The notes: generated from the letters alone by a model not told the origin. 64,000 bases of DNA from Balneatrix alpica DSM 16621 (GCF_000619885.1 NZ_JHUZ01000006.1:558001-622000); one strand, 5' to 3'. Counted from the first letter of the stretch, positions 17,185-25,622 are shown. Made by a program: numbers and translations.

Positions 17185-18564
17185 ATGGCTATGGTAAGTA
17201 TTGCTGAATTACCGAAGTATGAGACGTATAAGGACTCTGGCTATGAATGGATCGGCAACGTTCCATCGAAATGGGAGGTGTCAAAACTTGGTAGTTGCTT
17301 GTCACCGGTTTCAATCAAAAATCATCCAGAGTTGCCCTTGCTTTCTATAACAAGAGAGCAAGGAGTAATCGAGAGGGACATAGAAAATCAAGATTCAAAT
17401 CATAATTTCATTCCTGATGACTTGAGTGGCTATAAATTACTCAAAAAAGGTCAGTTTGGAATGAATAAGATGAAGGCGTGGCAAGGTTCTTACGGTGTAT
17501 CAAACCATACCGGAATCGTTAGCCCGGCTTATTTCGTGTTTGATTTCGTAAAGCCAATATTTCCGCCCTTCTTTAATTGGGCTATACGAAGCAAATTATA
17601 TGTTTCGTACTTTGGTAGTGCTTCGGATGGCGTTAGAGTTGGCCAGTGGGATTTGTCGAAAAGCAGAATGAAGGTTATTCCATTTTTGGTTCCTTCTGAG
17701 CAAGAGCAAAAGTTGATCGCCAGTTTCCTCGACAAAAAAACCACCCAAATCGACGAAGCCATTGCCATCAAAGAGCAGCAGATCGCCCTGCTGAAAGAAC
17801 GCAAGCAAATCATCATCCAAAAAGCCGTCACCCAGGGGCTTGACCCCAATGTGCCCATGAAAGATTCCGGCGTGGATTGGATTGGGGAGATTCCGGAGCA
17901 TTGGGATTGTGCAAAGTTAAAATATTATATTGATATATTGCCTGGGTACGCATTTAAAAGTGAGCAGTATTCATCAGAAGTGTCTGATATGAAACTCTTG
18001 AGAGGTATAAATGTTTCACCTGACCTAGTAAAGTGGGAAGAAGTAGTTTATTGGCCTAGCTCAAAAGTAAAAGGTTTAGAAAAGTATGATTTGCAAGAAG
18101 GAGATCTGGTTATAGCAATGGATCGTCCTTGGGTATCTTCTGGAATTAGGGTTGCTGAGATTAGTAAAAAAGACCTGCCTTGTATGCTTCTTCAACGAGT
18201 AGGAAGAATTAGAGGAAATAGCGGATCGTTAACTTCATATATAAAGCTATTACTTTCAACGAATTTATTCCTTAGCTATTTTGAACCAATGCTCACTGGT
18301 ATAAGTGTGCCTCATATTAGCTCAGATCAGATTGAAGACTTTCGAGCTCCAATACCTTCGTTACAAGAGCAGCGTGAAATTTTAGATTTTGTAAATAGAC
18401 AAACGAACTATTTCGATCATGCAATTGAAAGCACTCTACAACAAATAGAAAAACTCAAAGAATACAGAGCCACTCTGATCAATAACGCTGTGACCGGAAA
18501 AATCAAAGTCACTCCTGAGATGGCCGGTTTGAATAACAACGTGCAGGACGCAGTGGAGGTATAG
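17185..18564 (+). CDS. hsdS: Type I restriction-modification specificity subunit
   Basis: Recognises the bipartite DNA target for HsdM and HsdR. The 459-aa protein shows two half-repeats: KDSGYEWIGNVPSKWEVSKL near the N-terminus and MKDSGVDWIGEIPEHWD in the middle, each opening a target-recognition domain, with coiled-coil spacers after each (IDEAIAIKEQQIALLKERKQ; IESTLQQIEKLKEYRATLI). I chose ATG 17185, one base after the hsdM stop; a longer frame from 17155 would overlap hsdM. The recognition domains are visibly AT-richer than the central spacer, a sign of domain exchange. The target sequence cannot be read from the protein. Confidence 0.94.
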   Translation: MAMVSIAELPKYETYKDSGYEWIGNVPSKWEVSKLGSCLSPVSIKNHPELPLLSITREQGVIERDIENQDSNHNFIPDDLSGYKLLKKGQFGMNKMKAWQGSYGVSNHTGIVSPAYFVFDFVKPIFPPFFNWAIRSKLYVSYFGSASDGVRVGQWDLSKSRMKVIPFLVPSEQEQKLIASFLDKKTTQIDEAIAIKEQQIALLKERKQIIIQKAVTQGLDPNVPMKDSGVDWIGEIPEHWDCAKLKYYIDILPGYAFKSEQYSSEVSDMKLLRGINVSPDLVKWEEVVYWPSSKVKGLEKYDLQEGDLVIAMDRPWVSSGIRVAEISKKDLPCMLLQRVGRIRGNSGSLTSYIKLLLSTNLFLSYFEPMLTGISVPHISSDQIEDFRAPIPSLQEQREILDFVNRQTNYFDHAIESTLQQIEKLKEYRATLINNAVTGKIKVTPEMAGLNNNVQDAVEV

Positions 18565-18568
18565 GGCA

Positions 18569-19741
18569 ATGTTTACCGTCAATCATCAAACCAATCGCAT
18601 CAGCCCGGTAAAAATCAAGACTTTCAGCGAATTGGGTTTTACCGAGCGCAAGCACCTACAGGAGTGGTTGGCCCATCAGCCCGATGCGCTGGGCGAAGAG
18701 CTGCTGATTATTCAAAAGGAGTTTGATGGCTTCGACGATACCCGCGAACGCCTCGATTTGTTGGCACTGGATAAAGACGGCAATTTAGTGATTATCGAAA
18801 ACAAACTGGATGACAGTGGCCGCGATGTGGTGTGGCAGGCGCTGAAGTATGCCTCTTACTGCGCCAGTTTGACCAAAGGCCAGATTGTCGAGATTTATCA
18901 GCAATACCTGCATCGCTATTTGCCAACGATTGAAGCGGGCGAGCCACTCGCTCAGGCGGGCCAACCAATCGATGCCGCGACCCGTATTTGCGAATTTCTC
19001 GATGCACCCGATCTGGATGAAGTCAAACTTAACCTCGGCAACAGCCAGCGCATTATGTTAGTGGCAGCCAATTTCCGTAAAGAAGTCACCAGTACGGCCC
19101 TGTGGCTATTAGGCCAGGGTATCAGCATTCAATGCTTTAAAGTCACACCCTATGCCCTGGGTGAGCAGCTGCTGATTAACATCGATCAGATCATCCCCAC
19201 GCCGGAAGCCAAAGAGTTGATGATTGGTATCAATGCCAAAGAGGCGGAAGAAAAAACCACCGAAGTGGTAGTGAAGAACCGCCACACCGTGCGCCGTGAA
19301 TACTGGGAAAAGGCCTTGGAAGCCTTTCAAAAAAGCCAATGCAATCTTTATGACAATATCAGCCCCAGCAAAGACCACTGGCTTTCGGCGGGTTCGGGCT
19401 TAAGTGGCTGCCCCTACAATTTGATTTTTAATAAAACTGAGTTGCGCGTAGAGCTTTGGATTAGTCGTAGTGCAACAGAGGAAAATAAATTCCTCTTTGA
19501 TTTTTTGCTGGGCCTTAAAGACGACATCGAAACAAGTTTTGGTGATGCGCTTGAATGGATGCGCCTGGACGAGAAGAAATCCTGCCGTATTCAATATTCC
19601 TGTGCGGCAGATGGTTTTAATAAAGACACCTGGAAAGAATCGGTTGCCTGGCACCTGGAGCATATGTGCAGGCTGGAACAGGCTTTGAAGAAGCCACTGC
19701 AAAAAGCCGCCGAGGCGCTTAAGCAACAGAATTTTGAGTAG
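18569..19741 (+). CDS. DUF4268 protein with PD-(D/E)xK-like nuclease N-terminus
   Basis: A 390-aa accessory protein between hsdS and hsdR. The N-terminal ~130 residues have a restriction-endonuclease-like pattern: ERLDLLALDKDGNLVIIENK (Asp at ~63, Glu-Asn-Lys at ~77-79) followed by a helix with DVVWQALKYASY. The C-terminal half (~245-385; REYWEKALEAFQ ... SWHLEHMCRLEQALKK-like) matches DUF4268. Such proteins are often found beside type I R-M genes, but their role is not established. It starts 4 nt after the hsdS stop, so it belongs to the same transcript. It could be a nuclease effector or a fidelity factor; catalysis is untested. Confidence 0.75.
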   Translation: MFTVNHQTNRISPVKIKTFSELGFTERKHLQEWLAHQPDALGEELLIIQKEFDGFDDTRERLDLLALDKDGNLVIIENKLDDSGRDVVWQALKYASYCASLTKGQIVEIYQQYLHRYLPTIEAGEPLAQAGQPIDAATRICEFLDAPDLDEVKLNLGNSQRIMLVAANFRKEVTSTALWLLGQGISIQCFKVTPYALGEQLLINIDQIIPTPEAKELMIGINAKEAEEKTTEVVVKNRHTVRREYWEKALEAFQKSQCNLYDNISPSKDHWLSAGSGLSGCPYNLIFNKTELRVELWISRSATEENKFLFDFLLGLKDDIETSFGDALEWMRLDEKKSCRIQYSCAADGFNKDTWKESVAWHLEHMCRLEQALKKPLQKAAEALKQQNFE

Positions 19742-19750
19742 GTTACGTTG

Positions 19751-21220
19751 ATGACTTTATATCGCCCCTTGGAATATCTGCAATCTTTGTTAAAAGAACT
19801 GTGTTCACTGCCACAGGAAAGCGAGTGGGTGGAGTTCAAGCATAACAATGATGATGCACCACTGATCGGTGAATATATTTCGGCGCTGGCTAATTCCGCC
19901 GCTTTGCTGGGTAAGCAATCTGGCTATGTGGTTTGGGGCGTTGAGAATAATACCCATGAGGTGATTGGCACCACGTTCAAGCCTTCGGCGGTTCGCCACA
20001 AGCAACAGGAATTGGAAAGTTGGTTGTTACAGAAAATATCGCCAAAAATTCACTTTCGCTTTTTTGAGTTTTTTAGTGCGAATGATTTGCCGGTCGTTAT
20101 TCTAGAAATACAGGCCGCTGCACACAACCCGGTGCAATTTGATGGTGTTGAGTTCATCCGTGTCGGCTACTATAAAAAGAAGTTAAAGGAATTTCCAGAA
20201 AAAGAGCGCGCCCTTTGGCGCGTGTTCGACAAAACGCCATTTGAGCGACAAATAGCAGCCGCTAATGTCAATGCTGATGAGGTTTTGAAGTTACTGGATT
20301 ATCCGGCTTATTTTGAATTAACCAGTTTGCCCTTGCCGGAAAATCGCGCTGGAATTCTAAATGCTTTAAAGGCTGATCAAATGATTCAGGAAATGCCCGG
20401 TGGTCAATGGGGTATCACGAATTTGGGTGCCATCCTGTTTGCGAAAAAGCTGCAAAACTTTCAGCACTTAGGGCGCAAGGCCGTAAGGCTCATTTTATAT
20501 CGTGGCAACAGCCGCATCGAAACCGTTCGGGAAATCGAAGGTAACAAAGGTTATGCCGTCGGCTTTGAAGGGCTTATCGACTATCTAAAGACCTTATTGC
20601 CCTCCAATGAGGAAATTGGCAAAGCGTTTCGCAAAGAAGTGCCTATGTATCCAGAGCTGGCTATTCGTGAGTTGGTAGCGAATGCCATTATTCATCAGGA
20701 TTTTTCAGCCACCGGTACAGGCCCAATGATTGAAGTCTTTGATGCCAGAATGGAGATTACTAATCCTGGTGTTCCTTTGGTTGCGACCGATCGGTTTTTG
20801 GATTCACCACCACAGAGCAGAAACGAAGCGCTGGCTTCATTCATGCGACGCATCAATATCTGTGAAGAGCGTGGTTCAGGGGTTGATAAGGTGGTGTTCC
20901 AGACAGAGGTCTATCAGTTACCCGCGCCGATCTTTGAGGTGACTGACAATCACACCCGCTCGGTTTTATTTGGCCATAAACCCTTTGCCGATATGGATAA
21001 GGAAGATCGTATACGGGCCTGTTATCTGCACTGCTGTTTGCGTTATGTGAACCGGGAGCCAACTAACAACAGCTCATTGCGTGAGCGGTTTGGGATTGAG
21101 CAAAAGAACCAGGCGCAGGTGAGCCGAGTGCTAAAGGATACCGTTGCGGCAGGCTTGATAAGGGCCTACGACCCCGATGCTGGCACTAAGGCGATGCGCT
21201 ATATCCCGGCTTGGGCATGA
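19751..21220 (+). CDS. AlbA_2-domain ATP-binding protein (divergent AAA-4 / HATPase type)
   Basis: A 489-aa protein with an N-terminal Schlafen-like AlbA_2 domain (SEWVEFKHNNDD at ~20-32, ISALANSAALLGKQSGYVVWGV) and a C-terminal GHKL-like ATP-binding domain (IRELVANAIIHQDFSATG at ~303-320, NPGVPL). A winged-helix-like tail follows (~420-489). Members are annotated as ATP-binding or transcriptional regulators and are frequent in type I R-M and other defence loci; function is unknown. It begins 9 nt after the DUF4268 stop (ATG 19751; a TTG at 19748 is also possible). Its place inside the hsd cluster suggests a role in regulation or in the defence reaction. Confidence 0.78.
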   Translation: MTLYRPLEYLQSLLKELCSLPQESEWVEFKHNNDDAPLIGEYISALANSAALLGKQSGYVVWGVENNTHEVIGTTFKPSAVRHKQQELESWLLQKISPKIHFRFFEFFSANDLPVVILEIQAAAHNPVQFDGVEFIRVGYYKKKLKEFPEKERALWRVFDKTPFERQIAAANVNADEVLKLLDYPAYFELTSLPLPENRAGILNALKADQMIQEMPGGQWGITNLGAILFAKKLQNFQHLGRKAVRLILYRGNSRIETVREIEGNKGYAVGFEGLIDYLKTLLPSNEEIGKAFRKEVPMYPELAIRELVANAIIHQDFSATGTGPMIEVFDARMEITNPGVPLVATDRFLDSPPQSRNEALASFMRRINICEERGSGVDKVVFQTEVYQLPAPIFEVTDNHTRSVLFGHKPFADMDKEDRIRACYLHCCLRYVNREPTNNSSLRERFGIEQKNQAQVSRVLKDTVAAGLIRAYDPDAGTKAMRYIPAWA

Positions 21221-21600
21221 TTTGCTTGACCGTTGCTTGACTCAGGTGGCCGTTTTGTAGGTATGGTGAGTTTAGGTTGTTGTTTTTAATAGAAAAATAG
21301 ATTTTTTGTTGCTTGATCGTTGCGTGGCTAGGCGGGGTTTCAGGAGGGGAATGGTCGCCTATTGTCAGCCGGGCGATGCGGCTACCTCTTTCTACGCATT
21401 GGTAGGTGAGCGCAGTTATTTTGAATGCAGTGATAGCTTGGGTCAACGGTTGTGTTTTGAACGGAATTTGTATGACTGTTGTTTGATAGAAAGGCAGTCG
21501 GATGTCATAAAGTACATATAAAACAACAGTTTATATGATATCTGTTGTGTGACTGATGCTTGATCGACTAAGGCGATTTATAAATTAAATAGGACGTAAG
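21221..21600 (+). promoter_or_regulatory. Intergenic region before hsdR with an inverted repeat
   Basis: These 380 AT-rich bases break the otherwise tight hsd operon. ACAACAG (21523-21529) and CTGTTGT (21542-21548) form a 7-bp inverted repeat around TTTATATGATAT, which overlaps -10-like sequence. GCTTGACCGT/GCTTGATCGT-like decamers recur at about 21224, 21312 and 21558. A separate hsdR promoter is likely. Short open frames here do not look like genes. Confidence 0.45.
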
Positions 21601-24600
21601 ATGGTTAGCAACACCAACGAACAGGCGCTGGAGGCTGCGATTGAGCAGGCTTTAACCGGTACCACCTCAGAAGCCGTCAAGGCAGCGGGTGGCGTTGCCG
21701 ATGGGGCCGATGCTCAGGTCAAGGAGACGCCTGCTGACTACCTGGTCGGCAATCAGCGCTTCAAGCTGGGCCTGCCCACCGATTTTAATGCCCAGTACGC
21801 CCTTGATGAAAAGCTGTTCTGGCGCTTTCTGGAGCATACCCAGAAGCCTGAGCTGACCAAGCTGCAAAAGCACAATCCTTCGGACTGGCAGCGGAAGCTG
21901 CTGGAGCGTTATGACCGGCTGATGAAGAAGCACGGCATTCTCCACCTGCTCAAGAAGGGGCTTCCGGTAGATGACGCCCACTTCCATCTGATGTATCCGG
22001 CTCCCCTGGCCAGCAGTAGCGAAAAGGTTAAGCAGAACTTTGCGGCCAATATTTTCAGCTGTACCCGGCAGGTACGATACTCCCTAGCCAACCCGCTCCA
22101 GGAAATCGACATGGTGCTGTTCCTGAACGGCATCCCACTGGTGACCATGGAGCTGAAAAACGCCTGGACCGGCCAAACCGCCCGCTACCACGGACAGAAG
22201 CAGTATCGGGAAGACCGCGACGTAAACCAGCCGTTACTGAACTTCGGGCGCTGTCTGGTGCATATGGCTGTGGACACCGATGAGGTGTACATGACCACTA
22301 AGCTGGCAGGTCTTGCGACTTACTTTTTGCCCTTTAACAAGGGCCACAACCACGGTAAAGGCAACCCGCCCAACCCACATGGCCATAAGACGGCGTATCT
22401 ATGGGAGAAGGTGTTTACCAAGGAAAGCATTGCCAACATCATCCAGCACTTTGTAAGGCTGGATGGCAGCAGTAAAGATCCGCTGCCCAAGCGCACGCTG
22501 TTCTTCCCCCGTTACCATCAGTTGGATGTGGTGCGTAAGCTGGTTGATCATGCGTCTAACCAGGGTGTTGGCCATACCTATTTAATTCAGCACTCGGCAG
22601 GGTCGGGTAAGTCCAACTCCATTACATGGGCGGCCTACCAGCTCATCGAAACCTACCCGGCGTCACTGCAAGTTGCGAATGGGAGGAGCATTGAGCAGCC
22701 TCTGTTTGACTCGGTTATCGTGGTGACAGATCGACGACTGCTGGACAAGCAGCTGCGGGATAACATCAAAGAATTCTCCGAGGTTAAAAACATCGTTGCC
22801 CCGGCCCACAAGTCTTCTGAGCTGAAGAGCGCACTGGAGAACGGCAAAAAGATCATTATCACTACCATTCAGAAGTTCCCGTTTATTGTGGATGGGATTG
22901 AAGACCTTAGCGATAAGCGCTTTGCAGTGATCATTGACGAAGCCCACAGCTCACAATCAGGTACTGCCCACGACAATATGAATCGAGTGATGGGGCAGGA
23001 TGACGATGAGGACGATCAGGACAAGATCCTCAAAGCCATGAAATCCCGCAAGATGCAGGGCAATGCGTCCTACCTGGCTTTCACCGCTACGCCCAAGAAC
23101 ACCACCCTGGAAAAGTTTGGTGAAAAGCAGAAAGACGGTACATTCACACCCTTCCACTTGTACTCCATGAAGCAGGCCATCGAGGAAGGTTTCATTCTGG
23201 ATGTGCTCGCCAATTACACCACCTATAAAAGTTATTACGAGATTGAAAAGTCCATCGCGGAAAACCCGGAATTCGACACCAAAAAGGCGCAGAAGAAGCT
23301 CCGAGCCTATGTAGAGCGCAGTCAGCAGACCATCGATACCAAAGCGGAAATCATGCTGGAGCACTTCATCCCCCAGGTGGTCAATGCCAAGAAGCTCAAG
23401 GGCAAAGCCAAAGGCATGGTGGTGACGCAGAATATTGAGACAGCCATTCGTTACCACAAGGCTATTACGCGCTTGCTGGAAGCCAAAGGTAATCCCTTCA
23501 AAGCCTTGGTAGCCTTTTCTGGAACGAAAGAAGTGGATGGTATTGAATATACGGAAGCGGAGATCAATGGGTTTTCGGAATCTGATACCAAGGACAAGTT
23601 CGATACCGATGAATACCGCTTGCTCGTGGTGGCCAATAAGTACCTCACCGGGTTTGACCAGCCCAAGCTCTGCGCCATGTATGTGGACAAAAAACTATCG
23701 GGCGTTTTGTGTGTACAGACCCTTTCGCGCCTGAATCGTGCCGCGCCCAAGTGGGGCAAGAAAACCGAAGACCTGTTTATTCTGGATTTTTTTAATTCGG
23801 TTGAAGATATCAAAGCCGCTTTTGATCCCTTTTATACCGCCACCTCACTTTCGCAAGCGACCGATATTAACGTGCTGCATGAGTTGAAGGACGCGCTGGG
23901 TGAAGTGGGTGTGTATGAATGGCACGAGGTAGAAGACTTCGTAAAACGCTACTTCAACAACGAAGATGCGCAAACGTTAAGCCCGATAATTGATGTGGCT
24001 GCTGCCCGCTTCGAACATGAGCTGGAGTTGGAAGACGACGAAAAAATCGATTTCAAAATCAAGGCCAAGCAGTACGTAAAAATCTACGGGCAAATGGCAT
24101 CCATTATGCCCTATGAAATTGTTGCATGGGAAAAGCTGTTCTGGTTCCTGAAGTTCCTGATACCAAAGCTGAAGGTGGCAGACCCGGATGCGGATACTAT
24201 CGACGAACTATTGGATTCTGTTGATTTGAGTTCCTATGGCCTGCAAAGGGTCAAGCTGAATCACACTATCAAACTGGATGAGGCAGATACTGAGCTCGAC
24301 CCTCAGAATCCAAATCCTCGTGGTGCCCATGGCGGGGACAAGCAAACAGACCCTTTGGACGACATTATCCGGACGTTCAATGAACGCTGGTTCCAGGGTT
24401 GGAGCGCAACGCCTGAAGAGCAAAAAGTTAAGTTCATCAATATTGCCGAGAGCATCAAACAGCACCCGGATTTTGAGGCTAAATATCAGAATAATCCTGA
24501 TCCACATAACCGAGAGCTGGCATTCGAAAAAATGCTTAAGGAAGTGATGTTGCGTAGGCGGAAAGACGAGTTGGAACTGTACAAATTGTTTGCGGGGGAC

Positions 24601-24654
24601 GCCGCTTTTAAGGCGGCGTGGATGCAGAGTATGCAGCGGATGATTGGTGAGTAA
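21601..24654 (+). CDS. hsdR: Type I restriction enzyme, restriction (translocase/nuclease) subunit
   Basis: ATP-dependent DNA translocase and endonuclease of the type I complex. The 1017-aa protein has the N-terminal nuclease core (IDMVLFLNGIPL ... MELKNAW, with the E-x-K pair at ~182-184 and a downstream QxxxY), then superfamily 2 helicase motifs: Walker A HSAGSGKSNS (~331-340), DEAH box IDEAHSSQ (~445), motif III FTATPKN (~494), and motif VI SRLNR. C-terminal ~250 residues form the HsdM-docking region. Length is typical. It is separated from the upstream genes by 380 bp, so restriction may be expressed from its own promoter after methylation, which would protect a new host. Confidence 0.95.
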   Translation: MVSNTNEQALEAAIEQALTGTTSEAVKAAGGVADGADAQVKETPADYLVGNQRFKLGLPTDFNAQYALDEKLFWRFLEHTQKPELTKLQKHNPSDWQRKLLERYDRLMKKHGILHLLKKGLPVDDAHFHLMYPAPLASSSEKVKQNFAANIFSCTRQVRYSLANPLQEIDMVLFLNGIPLVTMELKNAWTGQTARYHGQKQYREDRDVNQPLLNFGRCLVHMAVDTDEVYMTTKLAGLATYFLPFNKGHNHGKGNPPNPHGHKTAYLWEKVFTKESIANIIQHFVRLDGSSKDPLPKRTLFFPRYHQLDVVRKLVDHASNQGVGHTYLIQHSAGSGKSNSITWAAYQLIETYPASLQVANGRSIEQPLFDSVIVVTDRRLLDKQLRDNIKEFSEVKNIVAPAHKSSELKSALENGKKIIITTIQKFPFIVDGIEDLSDKRFAVIIDEAHSSQSGTAHDNMNRVMGQDDDEDDQDKILKAMKSRKMQGNASYLAFTATPKNTTLEKFGEKQKDGTFTPFHLYSMKQAIEEGFILDVLANYTTYKSYYEIEKSIAENPEFDTKKAQKKLRAYVERSQQTIDTKAEIMLEHFIPQVVNAKKLKGKAKGMVVTQNIETAIRYHKAITRLLEAKGNPFKALVAFSGTKEVDGIEYTEAEINGFSESDTKDKFDTDEYRLLVVANKYLTGFDQPKLCAMYVDKKLSGVLCVQTLSRLNRAAPKWGKKTEDLFILDFFNSVEDIKAAFDPFYTATSLSQATDINVLHELKDALGEVGVYEWHEVEDFVKRYFNNEDAQTLSPIIDVAAARFEHELELEDDEKIDFKIKAKQYVKIYGQMASIMPYEIVAWEKLFWFLKFLIPKLKVADPDADTIDELLDSVDLSSYGLQRVKLNHTIKLDEADTELDPQNPNPRGAHGGDKQTDPLDDIIRTFNERWFQGWSATPEEQKVKFINIAESIKQHPDFEAKYQNNPDPHNRELAFEKMLKEVMLRRRKDELELYKLFAGDAAFKAAWMQSMQRMIGE

Positions 24655-24699
24655 TCCGCGAATTCAACACCGAAGTGCAACACCCCCCCTCAAAGCTAT

Positions 24700-24864
24700 T
24701 GATCTGGCAACAGTTTGCCGGACACATTCTCAAGTGGCTGTTCATAGCTCTGATTCATAGTCCATCGGACTTATGTGGTCGTTGCTAGAGTGCAGCCGCA
24801 CCCGGTTATAAAACACTTCGATGTACTTGAAGATCGCCTGCTTCGCTTCTTCTCGTAGTGAAGG
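24700..24864 (-). pseudogene. IS3-family transposase 3' remnant
   Basis: On the minus strand, 24864-24742 encodes 40 residues and a stop with the IS3-family OrfB C-terminal pattern: [20 protein letters not shown] and [17 protein letters not shown]. The bases at 24700-24724 (TGATCTGGCAACAG... TTTGCCGGACA) look like an IS3-type terminal repeat. The frame is closed by a stop upstream of 24864, and no other part of the transposase is present. It is an IS scar between hsdR and the broken tniQ; the adjoining bases 24865-24949 hold nothing that I can identify. Confidence 0.75.
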
Positions 24865-24949
24865 CTAAGGTTGCAGGCGAGGCCATAGGTATCGAATTAG
24901 CCGGTGGGAATGGGTCGCTTTCACCGAATTCATTGAGAGAGTGGCGGTA

Positions 24950-25375
24950 TTAGCTCAGCCTCTTCCCTGTCTTGGGGCTTGTATCGACGAGTAACAGCTT
25001 GTGCTTGATACAGGCTGTATAGGCGATGTGGCTCCATAGGTCGGAAGAATACCCCATCGCTTCGAGGTATTCAGGGCAGATTTTCGGAGTTTTGACGAAG
25101 ATCTTGGGGGTAAAGTGGGGCACTTGGGACGATTTGAAGGTGTCAGCTGTTCTCGGATAGGTATAATCGAGCCCCAGCAGGGAAGAGTAAGGTGCTATGT
25201 CATACTCTCCAATGATTATCTGGTGGGCTGGTATCCGGAGGTTTTTCCACGGCAGACCGGCATGCTGGAGCAAATAGCCGATATGGTGAAAGCCATTTTG
25301 CCCGCTGACCCGGATGAGATAACTGACCATGCACTCATCGGGTTGCCGATGGGATCGAATTAGTAGTCTGCTCAT
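24950..25375 (-). pseudogene. tniQ: Truncated TniQ/TnsD-family transposition protein
   Basis: TniQ/TnsD proteins choose the target site for Tn7-like elements. ATG 25375 opens a 141-aa frame whose N-terminus (MSRLLIRSHRQPDECMVSYL, then RVSGQNGFHHIGYLL) and zinc-finger region (KICPEYLEAMGY ... LWSHIAYTACIKHKLLLVD) are clear TniQ features. The usual second cysteine of the CPxC knuckle is Tyr here and a later cysteine is Ser (DTSPKTGK), so zinc binding is lost. The family is normally 300-700 aa, so the C-terminal target-recognition part is missing, apparently after an IS3-type insertion. It lies just inside the right end repeats, pointing inward. Confidence 0.8.
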
Positions 25376-25439
25376 GTTTTGAACATAGGATTTCAGCGTA
25401 TGGTCGTGAAGAGATAGTGAGCTGGGGTTGGTAAGAAAC

Positions 25440-25598
25440 TTGTTCAAACTTATGTCGAAGCCACGTGGTGCGTGGGCATTAGACGGTTTTTGGGGATAGT
25501 AGAAATTTGTTCAATCTTTTCTCGAAAGTTTTGATCAAACTTATCTCTAATCGAGCCGAAAAATGCGGGCTGTAGAGATGTTTTGTTCAAGCTTATGC
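25440..25598 (-). repeat. Right-end transposase-binding repeats (four copies)
   Basis: Four copies of the end motif lie in one orientation: TTGTTCAAACTTATGT (25440-25455), TTGTTCAATCTTTTCT (25507-25522), TTGATCAAACTTATCT (25531-25546) and TTGTTCAAGCTTATGC (25583-25598). The outermost is 11 bp from the element end. They are inverted relative to the left-end copies. Four right-end sites match the Tn7 plan for TnsB. Confidence 0.75.
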
Positions 25599-25609
25599 GA
25601 GGATTTACA

Positions 25610-25615
25610 GTGTAA
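25610..25615. repeat. Right target-site duplication (GTGTAA)
   Basis: GTGTAA directly follows the ATTTACA end and repeats the last six bases of parE at 13262-13267. It is followed by GAGCAAG and the parC ATG at 25623. Confidence 0.75.
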
Positions 25616-25622
25616 GAGCAAG

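Larger units (their letters stand above)
13268..25609. mobile_element. Tn7-like transposon, decayed, carrying a type I R-M defence island
   Basis: The element spans 12,342 bp from TGTAAATTAG at the left to GATTTACA at the right. The outer 27 bp of the two ends match at 19 positions when inverted, and the element is flanked by GTGTAA on both sides. Repeats of a motif like GCATAAGCTTGAACAA occur inward at both ends, as TnsB-type transposase sites do in Tn7. Insertion is at the last codon of parE, a fixed-site pattern expected of TniQ/TnsD targeting. Cargo is a WYL regulator, hsdM, hsdS, a DUF4268 gene, an AlbA_2 gene and hsdR. The only transposition gene is a truncated tniQ. No tnsA, tnsB or tnsC is present, so movement would need proteins from elsewhere. 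Confidence 0.8.

Noticed and set aside
21306-21521. Plus-strand 71-codon frame between the AlbA_2 gene and hsdR
   Set aside because: Starts without a clear ribosome binding site, its cysteine-rich composition does not resemble a protein family, and the region looks regulatory.
25115-25363. Plus-strand 82-codon open frame over the tniQ remnant
   Set aside because: It lies antisense to a recognisable TniQ fragment and has no family-like features or ribosome binding site.
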